A program made the translations under genes and the position numbers. The notes beneath the pieces are model-generated. The model did not search any database. It was not told the origin of the DNA and was given only the letters and a program-made list of their open reading frames with translations. A stretch of DNA of 64,000 nucleotides from Cronobacter muytjensii ATCC 51329 (GTDB taxonomy: Bacteria; Pseudomonadota; Gammaproteobacteria; Enterobacterales; Enterobacteriaceae). Numbering within the stretch: position 1 is the first letter of the stretch; the number at the start of each line of letters is the position of its first letter. The DNA is taken from assembly GCF_001277195.1 (NCBI RefSeq), contig NZ_CP012268.1:4154001-4218000 (forward strand), read 5' to 3'. Positions 17,025 to 25,996 of this stretch are shown here, piece after piece.

Positions 17025-18227
17025 TCAGAAATCAGGGTGTTGATCGTGTCGTGCGGTCAGCACGGCCAGCAGCGCCGCCAGCAGCAGCAGCCCGGCGCTC
17101 AGAAGGAACGCGCTGCGCCAGCCGCTGTGGTCGAAGGCGAGTCCGCCGAGCGTGGAGCCGAGCGCGATGGAGAGCTGAACGACCGCCACCATCAGGCCGC
17201 CGCCCGCCTCGGCGTTATCCGGCAGCGTACGCGCGACCCACGTCCACCAGCCCACTGGCGCGGCGGTCGCGATAAGCCCCCAGCCGCCGAGCAGCGCGGC
17301 GACCAGCCAGAGCTGATGCCCGAAAGCGGTCAGCGCGACGGCTGCCGTCGCCATCAGCAGCGGAATGGCGATAAGCGTCCGGTAGAACCCGGCGCGCAAT
17401 GCGCCGCCAATCAGCATCGTGCCGGTAAACCCTGCCACCCCGATAACCAACAGAATGAGCGACAGCGTGGGGATATCGACGCGGGTGACGGACTCAAGAA
17501 AGGGCCGTACATAGGTAAAGAGCGCGAACTGGCCCATAAAGAAGATCCCGCAGGCCGCCATTCCCGTCAGCACCAGTGGCTGGCGCAGCAGAGGCAGCAG
17601 GCCGCTCTGGCGCGTCTTTTGCGGCGACGGTGGCATCGAAGGCAGGCTTATCCACTGCCAGATAAACGCGATAATCGCGACCGGCACCAGACAGAAAAAC
17701 GCACCGCGCCAGCCGATCACTCCGCCGAGCCAGCTGCCGAGCGGGGCGGCGATAACCGTCGCCAGCGCGTTGCCGCCGTTAAAAACCGCCAGCGCGCGCG
17801 CTACCTGATGGCGCGGCACCAGCCGTATCGCTGTCGCGGCGCTGAGCGACCAGAAGCCGCCTGTCACCACGCCAGTCAAGGCACGTCCCGCCATATACGT
17901 GAGGTAACCGGGCGCGATAGCGATGATGACGCCGGAAACCGCCATCAAAATAGTCAGCCCCAGCAACAACGCCTTACGGTTGACGCTGCTCGCGAGACGC
18001 GCAATGGACAGGCTGGTCAGCACCGCCAGCGCGCCGGAAATCGCGATCCCCTGGCCCGCCAACCCTTCGCTGACGCCTAAATCACGCGAAACCGGCGTCA
18101 ACAGGCTTACCGGCATAAACTCTGAGGCTACCAACGCGAAGACGCACAGCGTCATCGCCAGCACGCCGGCCCAGTAAGCGGGCGTCTTTTCGCTTTGTAT
18201 TTCTGTTTCCTGGTACGTTCCGGACAT
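17025..18227 (-). CDS. MFS efflux transporter, NepI-like (DHA1 family)
   Basis: A 400-residue, 12-helix major facilitator drug:proton antiporter. ALVASEFMPVSLLTPVSRDL and the motif GFWSLSAATAIRLVP resemble purine-nucleoside exporter NepI and arabinose exporter relatives; the substrate is unknown. GAAGGA lies before the ATG at 18227; a start 14 codons earlier has no such support. It is first of a likely operon with yahK and the cupin gene and is divergent from a LysR gene, an arrangement typical of substrate-induced efflux. Confidence 0.8.
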   Translation of the reverse strand: MSGTYQETEIQSEKTPAYWAGVLAMTLCVFALVASEFMPVSLLTPVSRDLGVSEGLAGQGIAISGALAVLTSLSIARLASSVNRKALLLGLTILMAVSGVIIAIAPGYLTYMAGRALTGVVTGGFWSLSAATAIRLVPRHQVARALAVFNGGNALATVIAAPLGSWLGGVIGWRGAFFCLVPVAIIAFIWQWISLPSMPPSPQKTRQSGLLPLLRQPLVLTGMAACGIFFMGQFALFTYVRPFLESVTRVDIPTLSLILLVIGVAGFTGTMLIGGALRAGFYRTLIAIPLLMATAAVALTAFGHQLWLVAALLGGWGLIATAAPVGWWTWVARTLPDNAEAGGGLMVAVVQLSIALGSTLGGLAFDHSGWRSAFLLSAGLLLLAALLAVLTARHDQHPDF

Positions 18228-18493
18228 ATTTTTCCTTCGTTTTTTCTGCGCCAGCCCGTGCGCAGGCACGCCGGGGTCGGGCTTTTATTGAGAATAAAAA
18301 CCTGATGTGACGGGATGTTTTTATGGGCGCGGATAAGGTCAATGGACCTGTGCGCGACAGCGCGGAGACCGCGCGGCAGGGCTGGCATGCAAGTGACGGT
18401 AAAAGTGTTACACGCGCGTCTTGTGCTGACTAGCTAATGAATGCTTAATGGGCTTATAAGTAATATTTATAAATCGCACCGGCAGGAGCCAGA

Positions 18494-19396
18494 ATGAAGC
18501 GAAATCTTAATGATCTGCTCTCTTTTGTGACCGTGGCGCGTGAGGGGAGCTTTACCCGCGCCGCCGCGCAGCTGGGCGTCACCCAGCCTGCGTTGAGCCA
18601 GGCGATAAGCGGTCTCGAAGCGCGGCTGCAAATCCGCCTGCTGACGCGTACCACGCGCAGCGTCTCGCTTACTGCCGCAGGCGAGCGGCTGTTGCAGGCG
18701 ATCGGCAACCGTTTTGATGAGATAGAGGCGGAGCTGGATATGTTAACCGCCCTGCGCGACAAGCCTGCGGGCACGGTACGCATCACCTGTGGGCCGAACG
18801 TCCTGCATACCATTCTGCTGCCGAAACTGACGCCGCTATTGCGCGAATATCCGGATATCCGACTGGAGTTCGATGCTAACCACGGCTTTCGCGATATTGT
18901 GGCGGACCGCTTCGATGCAGGCGTGCGCATGGGCGACACCATCGATAAAGACATGATTGCCGTGCCCATTGGGCCGGCGTTGCGGATGGCGGCGGCGGCC
19001 TCGCCGGACTATTTCGCCCGCCATCCGGTGCCGCAGACGCCGCAGGATCTGATGCAGCACAACTGCATCAACATGCGTATGGCCGCGTCCGGCAGAGTTT
19101 ACGTGTGGGAGTTTGACGGCGACGACGGGCCGGTAAATGTGCGCGTGGAAGGCCAGCTAATTTTCAACACTTCGGCGCATATCGTGGATGCGGCGCTGGC
19201 GGGGCTTGGCATCGCCTTCCTGCCGGAAGAGGAATTTGGCGCGCATATCGAAGAAGGACGGCTGGTACAGGCGCTGAAACCCTGGTGCCGTCCGTTTCCC
19301 GGTTATTACCTCTATTATCCCAGCAGAAAGCAGCCATCTCCTGCGTTTTCACTGGTGGTGGAGGCGCTAAAGGAGAGCGGCGGCGCGCCGCGCTGA
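18494..19396 (+). CDS. LysR-family transcriptional regulator
   Basis: A 300-residue LysR regulator: N-terminal winged helix (RNLNDLLSFVTVAREGSFTR...LGVTQPALSQ, residues 2-38) and a two-lobed effector domain with CGPNVLHTILLPKL and LPEEEFGAHIEEGRLVQAL. AGGAG precedes the ATG. Divergent from the MFS-yahK-cupin operon across 266 bp, it most likely controls that operon. T-N11-A half-sites are plentiful there, so no operator is assigned. Its 3' end is four bases from the glycosyltransferase stop. Confidence 0.9.
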   Translation: MKRNLNDLLSFVTVAREGSFTRAAAQLGVTQPALSQAISGLEARLQIRLLTRTTRSVSLTAAGERLLQAIGNRFDEIEAELDMLTALRDKPAGTVRITCGPNVLHTILLPKLTPLLREYPDIRLEFDANHGFRDIVADRFDAGVRMGDTIDKDMIAVPIGPALRMAAAASPDYFARHPVPQTPQDLMQHNCINMRMAASGRVYVWEFDGDDGPVNVRVEGQLIFNTSAHIVDAALAGLGIAFLPEEEFGAHIEEGRLVQALKPWCRPFPGYYLYYPSRKQPSPAFSLVVEALKESGGAPR

Positions 19397-19400
19397 GGGC

Positions 19401-20450
19401 TCAGGCGTTAAGCCGCGCCAGCCCGGCCTGCGCGGGCGGGTAATCACCGCACTGCTGATAACACGCCTGCGCGTCGGGCGTCATACCGGAAATCTCCAGT
19501 ATAACGCCGATGTTGTACCAGGCCTTGAAGCTGTTGACGCCCGCTTTGTTGCCCTCCGGCAATGTTGTGCAGGCTATAAAGGTGTCCACGGCCTCCTGAA
19601 GCTTGCCGTTGTTCATCAGAATTAACGCCTTAAGGAACGTAAAATCGGCCGACGTGTACCATCGCTCGTAATCGATAAGCGTCATGGCGGCGGCGTAGTC
19701 GCCCTGATTAATCAGCGCATAGCCCAGGGTTTCCACCAGCTCTTCGACATACTCCAGCGCCACATTTGGCTGGTAACGCAGCGCCTCGCGAAACGCCTGA
19801 ACCGCCGCCGGGTAGTCGCGCTTCAGAAAATGGCTTTTACCGAGCTGAAACCAGAGATAGGGGCCGTCCTGCCGGGTTTGCAGCGCGCGCGTTAGCAGCC
19901 GGATGTTACGGCTGATTTTATCCGTCTGCTGCAATACCGCTTTTTTATAGCCGACATGATCCAGCGTCACGGGCACCGGGAATGTCTCGCCTGCCGGGAT
20001 GCCTGCGCGCGGCGTCACCTGTTCGTGGATCACGCCCTGATAGCAATAGCGCGCCTTCGAAAACAGGCGCGATACCCGTTCGCGCACGGTCGTCATCCCT
20101 TCGCCCTCGTCGATATAGTTAATCCGCTCCACGCGGCCCACGCCCTGCGGATGCGCATTGATAAGCGCCTGTAGCGCCGGGACATCGACCGCCGCTACCG
20201 CCTCGTCGGCGTCAATCACCAGCACCCAGTCGTGACGCGCATAGTGCAGCGAGGCGTTACGGGCCGCCGAGAAATCCTCCACCCAGGCGAAGTCATGAAC
20301 ATTATCGGTAAAGCGGCGCGCGATGGCTTTGGTCTCGTCCTGCGAGCCGGTATCGACAATCACGATATCGTCAAAATGCGCAGCGACGGAGGTCAGCGTG
20401 GCGGCAAGGTGCTGCGCCTCGTTTTTCACAATCATGCAGATGGAAATCAT
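19401..20450 (-). CDS. Family 2 glycosyltransferase with TPR tail
   Basis: A 349-residue cytoplasmic protein. Residues 1-about 220 are a GT-A (GT2) domain with MISICMIVKNEAQHL, the nucleotide-binding IVDTGSQDET and the DXD-like LVIDADEAV. Residues about 180-349 are TPR-like helical repeats (PYLWFQLGKSHFLKRDYPAA, YNIGVILEISGMTPDAQACY). This architecture fits transferases modifying surface glycans or proteins. The acceptor and sugar cannot be told. It is divergent from paoA and convergent with the LysR gene. Confidence 0.8.
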   Translation of the reverse strand: MISICMIVKNEAQHLAATLTSVAAHFDDIVIVDTGSQDETKAIARRFTDNVHDFAWVEDFSAARNASLHYARHDWVLVIDADEAVAAVDVPALQALINAHPQGVGRVERINYIDEGEGMTTVRERVSRLFSKARYCYQGVIHEQVTPRAGIPAGETFPVPVTLDHVGYKKAVLQQTDKISRNIRLLTRALQTRQDGPYLWFQLGKSHFLKRDYPAAVQAFREALRYQPNVALEYVEELVETLGYALINQGDYAAAMTLIDYERWYTSADFTFLKALILMNNGKLQEAVDTFIACTTLPEGNKAGVNSFKAWYNIGVILEISGMTPDAQACYQQCGDYPPAQAGLARLNA

Positions 20451-20584
20451 AGTGTCAGGCTCAGGCGGTTCGGGCGGCTTCAGAGGAATTCACGATACCA
20501 GAGGTATCGGCGGCGGACGGCAAATTTTTAGCGGCGGCGGTCAGCGTGCCAGCGCCGTCTATTATTAACAGTCCGTTATAAAAA

Positions 20585-20609
20585 AAACCGCGCGGCATCG
20601 TAGCGGTTT
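20585..20609 (-). terminator. Terminator-like hairpin in the paoA upstream region
   Basis: A 7-bp stem (20585-20591 with 20603-20609) is followed on the minus strand by eight Us in all. No minus-strand gene ends here, so it may block antisense transcription between paoA and the glycosyltransferase, or be fortuitous. Confidence 0.35.
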
Positions 20610-20645
20610 ATGCCCTTTCTGCTTTGACGATACTGGAGGCCTGGC

Positions 20646-21221
20646 ATGAGCAACCAAGGCGATGAAATACACAACGCGCATCGGCGCGAGGCGGACGGCG
20701 CGCCGCAGTATATGGCGCTGACGCTGACGGTAAATGGCGAGACCCGACAGGTGGACGTTGACACCCGCACCACGCTGCTGGACGCGCTGCGCGAAAATCT
20801 GGCCCTGACCGGCACCAAAAAAGGCTGCGATCACGGCCAGTGCGGGGCGTGTACGGTTCTTGTCGACGGGCGACGCGTGAATTCCTGCCTGACGCTCGCG
20901 GTCATGCACGAAGGCGCAGAGATAACGACTATCGAAGGCCTCGGCACGCCGGACAACCTGCACCCGATGCAGGCCGCGTTTGTCGAGCACGACGGTTTTC
21001 AGTGCGGCTACTGCACGCCGGGGCAGATCTGTTCCTCAGTGGCCATGCTGAAAGAGATAGAAGCGGGCATCCCAAGCCATGTGACGCACGATTTAGTCTC
21101 GCCCCCGGAAATGACCGCCGACGAGCTCCGCGAGCGAATGAGCGGCAATATCTGTCGCTGCGGCGCGTATTCCAACATTCTTGCCGCGATCGAAGATGTC
21201 GCCGGGAGTGGATCCTCATGA
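20646..21221 (+). CDS. paoA: Aldehyde oxidoreductase 2Fe-2S subunit, lacking the Tat signal
   Basis: Small subunit of the molybdenum aldehyde oxidoreductase PaoABC, passing electrons from the molybdenum centre to FAD. Both [2Fe-2S] clusters are complete: C61, C66, C69, C81 and C120, C123, C170, C172. The product is 191 residues against about 229 in E. coli. The missing part is the twin-arginine signal (SLTRRDLIK and its hydrophobic stretch), while the first residues MSNQG and the mature domain stay aligned. With no signal the complex should stay cytoplasmic unless another route exists. GGAGG precedes the ATG. Confidence 0.92.
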   Translation: MSNQGDEIHNAHRREADGAPQYMALTLTVNGETRQVDVDTRTTLLDALRENLALTGTKKGCDHGQCGACTVLVDGRRVNSCLTLAVMHEGAEITTIEGLGTPDNLHPMQAAFVEHDGFQCGYCTPGQICSSVAMLKEIEAGIPSHVTHDLVSPPEMTADELRERMSGNICRCGAYSNILAAIEDVAGSGSS

Positions 21222-22171
21222 AAGCTTTCACTTATGAACGCGCCGCGACGCCTGCAGAGGCGGCGGCCAGCGCCCAGCGCACACCCGGCGCGAAATTCAT
21301 CGCAGGCGGCACGAATCTGCTCGATCTTATGAAGCTTGAGATAGAAACGCCGGTGCATCTTATCGACGTGAACGGCCTGGCGCTGGACACAATTGAGCCC
21401 ACCGACGAGGGCGGCCTGCGCATAGGCGCGCTGGTGCGCAACACCGATCTGGCGGCGGACCCGCGCGTGCGCCGCGATTACGCGGTGCTCTCCCGCGCGC
21501 TGCTCGCCGGGGCGTCCGGGCAGTTACGCAACCGGGCCACGACCGCCGGGAACCTGCTTCAGCGCACCCGCTGCCCCTATTTCTACGACACTAACCAGCC
21601 GTGCAACAAACGCCAGCCCGGCAGCGGTTGCGCCGCCATGCAGGGCTACAGCCGTCAGTTAGCGGTGGTCGGCGCAAGCGACGCCTGCATCGCCACGCAC
21701 CCGAGCGATATGGCGGTCGCCATGCGTCTGCTGGATGCGGTGGTGGAAACCATCGACCCGCAAGGCGAGGAGCGGCATATCCCCATCGCGGCGTTTTACC
21801 GCGCGCCTGGCGATACGCCGCACCTGGAAACCACGCTTGCGCCCGGCGAATTTATCACTGCCGTAACGCTGCCGCCGCCGGTGGGCGGCACGCAGATCTA
21901 CCGTAAAGTGCGCGATCGCGCCTCGTATGCGTTTGCGCTGGTTTCGGTGGCGGCGATTGTGCAGCCGGACGGCACCGGACGCGTGGCGCTCGGCGGCGTG
22001 GCGCATCAGCCCTGGCGGGTTGAAGCGGCGGACGCGCAGGTGCCTCATGGCGCGCAGGCCGTCTACGACGCGCTCTTTGCCGACGCGCAACCGACACCGG
22101 AAAACGCATTCAAGCTGGTACTGGCGAAGCGCACGCTCGCCTCGGTACTGACGCAAGCGAGGGCAGGCTGA
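21218..22171 (+). CDS. paoB: Aldehyde oxidoreductase FAD-binding subunit
   Basis: Middle subunit of PaoABC, 318 residues. The FAD pyrophosphate loop FIAGGTNLLDLMK is at about 27-39. The extra [4Fe-4S] insert typical of PaoB is marked by C119, C129, C138 and C157. The start ATG at 21218 overlaps the paoA stop by four bases; a much longer open frame upstream runs over paoA and is not used. The stop shares one base with paoC, so the three subunits are translationally linked. Confidence 0.94.
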   Translation: MKAFTYERAATPAEAAASAQRTPGAKFIAGGTNLLDLMKLEIETPVHLIDVNGLALDTIEPTDEGGLRIGALVRNTDLAADPRVRRDYAVLSRALLAGASGQLRNRATTAGNLLQRTRCPYFYDTNQPCNKRQPGSGCAAMQGYSRQLAVVGASDACIATHPSDMAVAMRLLDAVVETIDPQGEERHIPIAAFYRAPGDTPHLETTLAPGEFITAVTLPPPVGGTQIYRKVRDRASYAFALVSVAAIVQPDGTGRVALGGVAHQPWRVEAADAQVPHGAQAVYDALFADAQPTPENAFKLVLAKRTLASVLTQARAG

Positions 22172-24372
22172 TGAAATTCGATAAACCGGCAACACAGAAC
22201 CCGATCGACCAGCAAAACGTGGTCGGGCGGCCACGCGATCGCATCGACGGACCGCTGAAAACCTCCGGGCAGGCGACGTACGCCTATGAATGGCACGATG
22301 AAGCGCCGAACGCGGCTTACGGCCATGTGGTCGGCTCCGCCATCGCCAAAGGACGTATTACCGCTATGGATACCCGGGCGGCGGAACAGGCGTCCGGCGT
22401 GCTGGCGGTCATCACCGCGCAGAACGCCGGCCCGCTCGGCAAAGGCGACATGAACGCCGCCACGCTGCTGGGCGGCCCGGAGATAGAGCATTACCATCAG
22501 GCTATCGCCGTGGTGGTGGCGGAGACCTTTGAGCAGGCGCGCGCCGCCGCCGGGCTGATCACGGTGACGTATGAAGAAGCGCCGGGCGCGTACGATCTCG
22601 CGAAAGAAAAGCCCGCCGTGACGACGCCGCCGGAGGATACGCCCGATAAAACGGTCGGCGATTTCAACAGCGCGTTCAACCGCGCCGACGTGCAGTTCGA
22701 CGCCACCTACACCACGCCGGATCAAAGCCACATGGCGATGGAGCCGCATGCGTCAATGGCGGCCTGGGAGGGGGATAAACTCACGCTGTGGACCTCCAGC
22801 CAGATGATTAACTGGTGGCGCGGCGATCTCGCTAAAACGCTCAACATTCCCCTGGAAAACATTCGCGTGCGCTCGCCGTATATCGGCGGCGGCTTTGGCA
22901 GCAAGCTCTTTTTGCGAAGCGACGCGGTGCTGGCCGCGCTCGGCGCCCGCGCGGTGCAGCGCCCTGTGAAAGTGATGCTGCCGCGACCGTTTATTCCCAA
23001 TAACACTACGCACCGCCCGGCGACCATCCAGCGGGTGCGCCTCGGCGCGCGTAAGGACGGGCGCATTACCGCCATCGCGCACGAGAGCTGGTCCGGCAAC
23101 CTGCCGGGCGGGCCGACGGAGACGGCGACCAACCAGACCGAACTGCTGTACGCAGGGGCGAACCGCCATACCGGGCTGCGGCTGGCGGAACTCGACCTGC
23201 CGGAGGGCAACTCCATGCGCGCGCCCGGCGAAGCGCCGGGAATGATGGTGCTGGAGATAGCTATGGATGAAATGGCCGAGAAGCTCGGCATGGACCCGGT
23301 GGCGTTTCGCATCATGAATGACACCCAGGTCGACCCGGCGCATCCGGAGCGCTTTTTCTCGCGCCGCCAGCTGGTGGAGTGTCTGCGCACGGGCGCGGCG
23401 CATTTCGGCTGGCAGCAGCGTAATCCGGTGCCAGGCCAGGTGCGTGAAGGCGACTGGCTGGTGGGCCTCGGCATGGCGGCCGGGTTTCGCAATAACCTGG
23501 TGACACCCTCCGGCGCGCGCGTACATCTGGATGCGCAGGGCCGGGTGACGGTGGAAACGGACATGACCGACATTGGCACCGGCAGTTACACCATTATCGC
23601 CCAGACCGCCGCTGAAATGATGGGCGTGCCGCTGGAGAGCGTGACAGTGCGCCTGGGCGATTCCGATTACCCGATCTCGTCCGGCTCCGGCGGGCAGTGG
23701 GGCGCCAACAGCTCAACGGCGGGAGTCTATGCCGCCTGCGTCAAACTGCGCGAAGACGCAGCGAAACGGCTCGGATTTGACCCGAACAGCGTGGAATTCG
23801 CCGATGGTCAGATCCGCAGCGAAGGCAGGGCCGCGCCGCTCGCGCAGGCTGCCGCCGACGGTACGCTGACTGCAGAAGACACCATGGAATATGGCTCCCT
23901 CGACAAGGAGTTTCAGCAGTCTACGTTCGCCGGGCATTTTGTTGAAGTGGCGGTGGAGGCGAACACCGGCGAGGTGCGCGTGCGCCGCATGCTGGCCGTC
24001 TGCGCCGCCGGTCGCATTCTCAACCCGAAAACCGCGCGCAGCCAGGTGATTGGCGCGATGACGATGGGCCTTGGCGGTGCGCTGATGGAAGAGCTGTTTG
24101 TCGACACGCGGCGCGGCTTTTTCGTCAACCACGACATGGCGCTCTACGAGGTGCCGGTTCACGCCGATATCCCGACGCAGGAGGTCATTTTCCTCGAAGA
24201 TACCGACCCGGTGTCATCGCCGATGAAAGCCAAAGGCGTCGGCGAGCTGGGCCTGTGCGGCGTTAGCGCCGCCATTGCGAACGCGATTTATAACGCAACC
24301 GGCGTACGCGTGCGGGAATACCCCATCACGCTCGATAAATTACTTGAAGGCCTGCCTGAGCTTGCCTCGTAA
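22171..24372 (+). CDS. paoC: Aldehyde oxidoreductase molybdenum-binding subunit
   Basis: Catalytic 733-residue subunit oxidising aldehydes (aromatic ones preferred in E. coli) to acids at a molybdopterin-cytosine-dinucleotide centre. Family motifs seen: PYIGGGFGSK, EGNSMRAPGEAPG with the active-site Arg, SGSGGQWGANSS, and KGVGELGLCG, in which the catalytic base falls at E692, the same number as in E. coli. Length is full. It follows paoB with a one-base overlap and is 71 bp before paoD. Confidence 0.95.
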   Translation: MKFDKPATQNPIDQQNVVGRPRDRIDGPLKTSGQATYAYEWHDEAPNAAYGHVVGSAIAKGRITAMDTRAAEQASGVLAVITAQNAGPLGKGDMNAATLLGGPEIEHYHQAIAVVVAETFEQARAAAGLITVTYEEAPGAYDLAKEKPAVTTPPEDTPDKTVGDFNSAFNRADVQFDATYTTPDQSHMAMEPHASMAAWEGDKLTLWTSSQMINWWRGDLAKTLNIPLENIRVRSPYIGGGFGSKLFLRSDAVLAALGARAVQRPVKVMLPRPFIPNNTTHRPATIQRVRLGARKDGRITAIAHESWSGNLPGGPTETATNQTELLYAGANRHTGLRLAELDLPEGNSMRAPGEAPGMMVLEIAMDEMAEKLGMDPVAFRIMNDTQVDPAHPERFFSRRQLVECLRTGAAHFGWQQRNPVPGQVREGDWLVGLGMAAGFRNNLVTPSGARVHLDAQGRVTVETDMTDIGTGSYTIIAQTAAEMMGVPLESVTVRLGDSDYPISSGSGGQWGANSSTAGVYAACVKLREDAAKRLGFDPNSVEFADGQIRSEGRAAPLAQAAADGTLTAEDTMEYGSLDKEFQQSTFAGHFVEVAVEANTGEVRVRRMLAVCAAGRILNPKTARSQVIGAMTMGLGGALMEELFVDTRRGFFVNHDMALYEVPVHADIPTQEVIFLEDTDPVSSPMKAKGVGELGLCGVSAAIANAIYNATGVRVREYPITLDKLLEGLPELAS

Positions 24373-24443
24373 GGAACGCGTCCGCTGGCGGCCCCGCGTC
24401 GTCAGCGGTATCGCATCGCAGTTTGACTGAAGGATGAGAAAAA

Positions 24444-25388
24444 GTGCTGCAACAATCCCTCCTGACAGAACAGGCGCGGCCTGAGGCGGCGTTGTTAACC
24501 GACGACAGCGCGATAATTTTGCGCTTCGCGATGCAGGCGTTGAACGCCGGTATGGCGACGGCGCTGGTCACGCTGGTGGATATCCGCGGCGGCTCGTCCC
24601 GCGCGCTCGGGGCGCACATGGCGGTGCGCGAAGATGGCGCGTACTGCGGTTTTGTCTCCGGCGGCTGCGTGGAATCGGCCGCCGCTTATGAAGCGCTGGA
24701 GGCGATAGCCTGCGGCAAAGACCGCGTGGTGAAATACGGCGAAGGCTCGCCATATTTCGATATTGTGCTGCCCTGCGGCGGCGGCATTACGCTCAGCATT
24801 CATCCGTTACGGTCGGTCACGCCGCTGCTGGCGACGCTCAACGCGCTGGCGCAGCGTAAAGCCGCCGGGATGCGTTATCATCCGGCCTCGCAGACGCTAC
24901 AAAGCGTGTTGCCGGCGAGGGAAACGGGCTGGCGCGACGACGGTTTCGAGGTGCGCTATGTGCCCTGCGCGCGCGTTATCATTTATGGGCGCTCCGTTGA
25001 AGCCGACGCGACGGCGAATGTGGCGCGGGCGGCAGGGTATGACGTGCATGTCAGTAGCGGCGCGGAGCCGCAGGCCGATGCCGCGCTGATGGACGCCGAT
25101 ACCGCCGTGATCCTGCTGTATCACGATCTTGACCGTGAACTGCCGGTGCTTAACGCCGCGCTGGCCGCCGGGCCGTTTTATATCGGCGCGCTGGGCAGCC
25201 AGCGCACGCATGCCAGGCGCACGGAGGCGCTACGCGAGCGCGGGTGGCGCGAGGAGGATATCGCCCGCATTAAAGCGCCAATTGGTATTTTCCCCAAAGC
25301 CCGCGACGCGCAATCGCTGGCGCTCAGCATCCTGGCTGACGTCGCGGCGACCCGGCAGCGTCTTGCAGAACCACAGGCGGCAGGCTAA
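24444..25388 (+). CDS. paoD: XdhC/CoxI-family molybdenum cofactor maturation chaperone
   Basis: Cytoplasmic chaperone that binds the molybdopterin cytosine dinucleotide cofactor, helps sulfurate it and inserts it into PaoC. The 314-residue protein has the N-terminal XdhC motif VDIRGGSSRALGAHMAV and GFVSGGCVE, and a C-terminal Rossmann part with GALGSQRTHARR and APIGIFPKARDAQSLALSILAD. The start is GTG at 24444, behind AAGGATGAG; a nearby ATG is out of frame. It shares one base with the next gene. Confidence 0.9.
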   Translation: MLQQSLLTEQARPEAALLTDDSAIILRFAMQALNAGMATALVTLVDIRGGSSRALGAHMAVREDGAYCGFVSGGCVESAAAYEALEAIACGKDRVVKYGEGSPYFDIVLPCGGGITLSIHPLRSVTPLLATLNALAQRKAAGMRYHPASQTLQSVLPARETGWRDDGFEVRYVPCARVIIYGRSVEADATANVARAAGYDVHVSSGAEPQADAALMDADTAVILLYHDLDRELPVLNAALAAGPFYIGALGSQRTHARRTEALRERGWREEDIARIKAPIGIFPKARDAQSLALSILADVAATRQRLAEPQAAG

Positions 25389-25963
25389 TGCCTGCGACCA
25401 CACCGCCGGTCATCATTATTCTCGCCGCCGGAAAGGGCGAGCGGTTTCGCGCAGGCGGCGCGACTACGCACAAGCTGGACGCCCTGCTTCATGGCAAACC
25501 GGTGTTAGCGCATGTACTGGCGGCAGCGGAAACTTCCGGCCTGCGCTGGCATCTTGTGAGGCCGGCAGGCGGCACCGGCGGGATAGGGGAATCGATCGCG
25601 CTTGGCGTAAAAGCGACGCCGGATGCCGCAGGCTGGCTGATCCTCCCGGGCGATCTGCCGTTTATCACCGCGGCCTCGATACGCCGCGTGGCGCAGGCGC
25701 TTAACGAGAAACCGGTCGTGGTGCCGCACTACCAGCAACGCCACGGCCATCCGGTCGGGTTCCGGCGTGAGTATTTTGATGCGCTGACTGCGCTTTCCGG
25801 CGACGAGGGCGCAAAATCCGTTGTGCAGACGGCGCGGGCGCGCGGCGAGGTGCTGACGCTGGCACTTGACGATGCGGGCGTGGTGCTGGATGTTGACGTG
25901 CCAGGCGATCTCATCGCGGCAGAAAATTATAAAATAACGCCCGCAGGCGGTAGTGATGTTTAA
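25388..25963 (+). CDS. MocA-like molybdopterin cytidylyltransferase
   Basis: A 191-residue nucleotidyltransferase with the signature IIILAAGKGERFRAGG (about 9-24), LPGDLPFI and RHGHPVGF. MocA adds CMP to molybdopterin to make the cytosine-dinucleotide form needed by PaoC and XdhC-type enzymes. The one-base overlap with paoD makes it the fifth gene of the operon, so the operon brings its own cofactor-tailoring enzyme. E. coli mocA is elsewhere on the chromosome; whether a second copy exists here is not visible. Confidence 0.85.
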   Translation: MPATTPPVIIILAAGKGERFRAGGATTHKLDALLHGKPVLAHVLAAAETSGLRWHLVRPAGGTGGIGESIALGVKATPDAAGWLILPGDLPFITAASIRRVAQALNEKPVVVPHYQQRHGHPVGFRREYFDALTALSGDEGAKSVVQTARARGEVLTLALDDAGVVLDVDVPGDLIAAENYKITPAGGSDV

Positions 25964-25996
25964 ATAAAATCAGTACCGTCTGAAGGCGTCTGTTTA

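Noticed and set aside
16890..18080. 396-codon plus-strand open frame rich in Arg and Gln
   Set aside because: Antisense to the MFS gene, with low-complexity composition typical of antisense translation.
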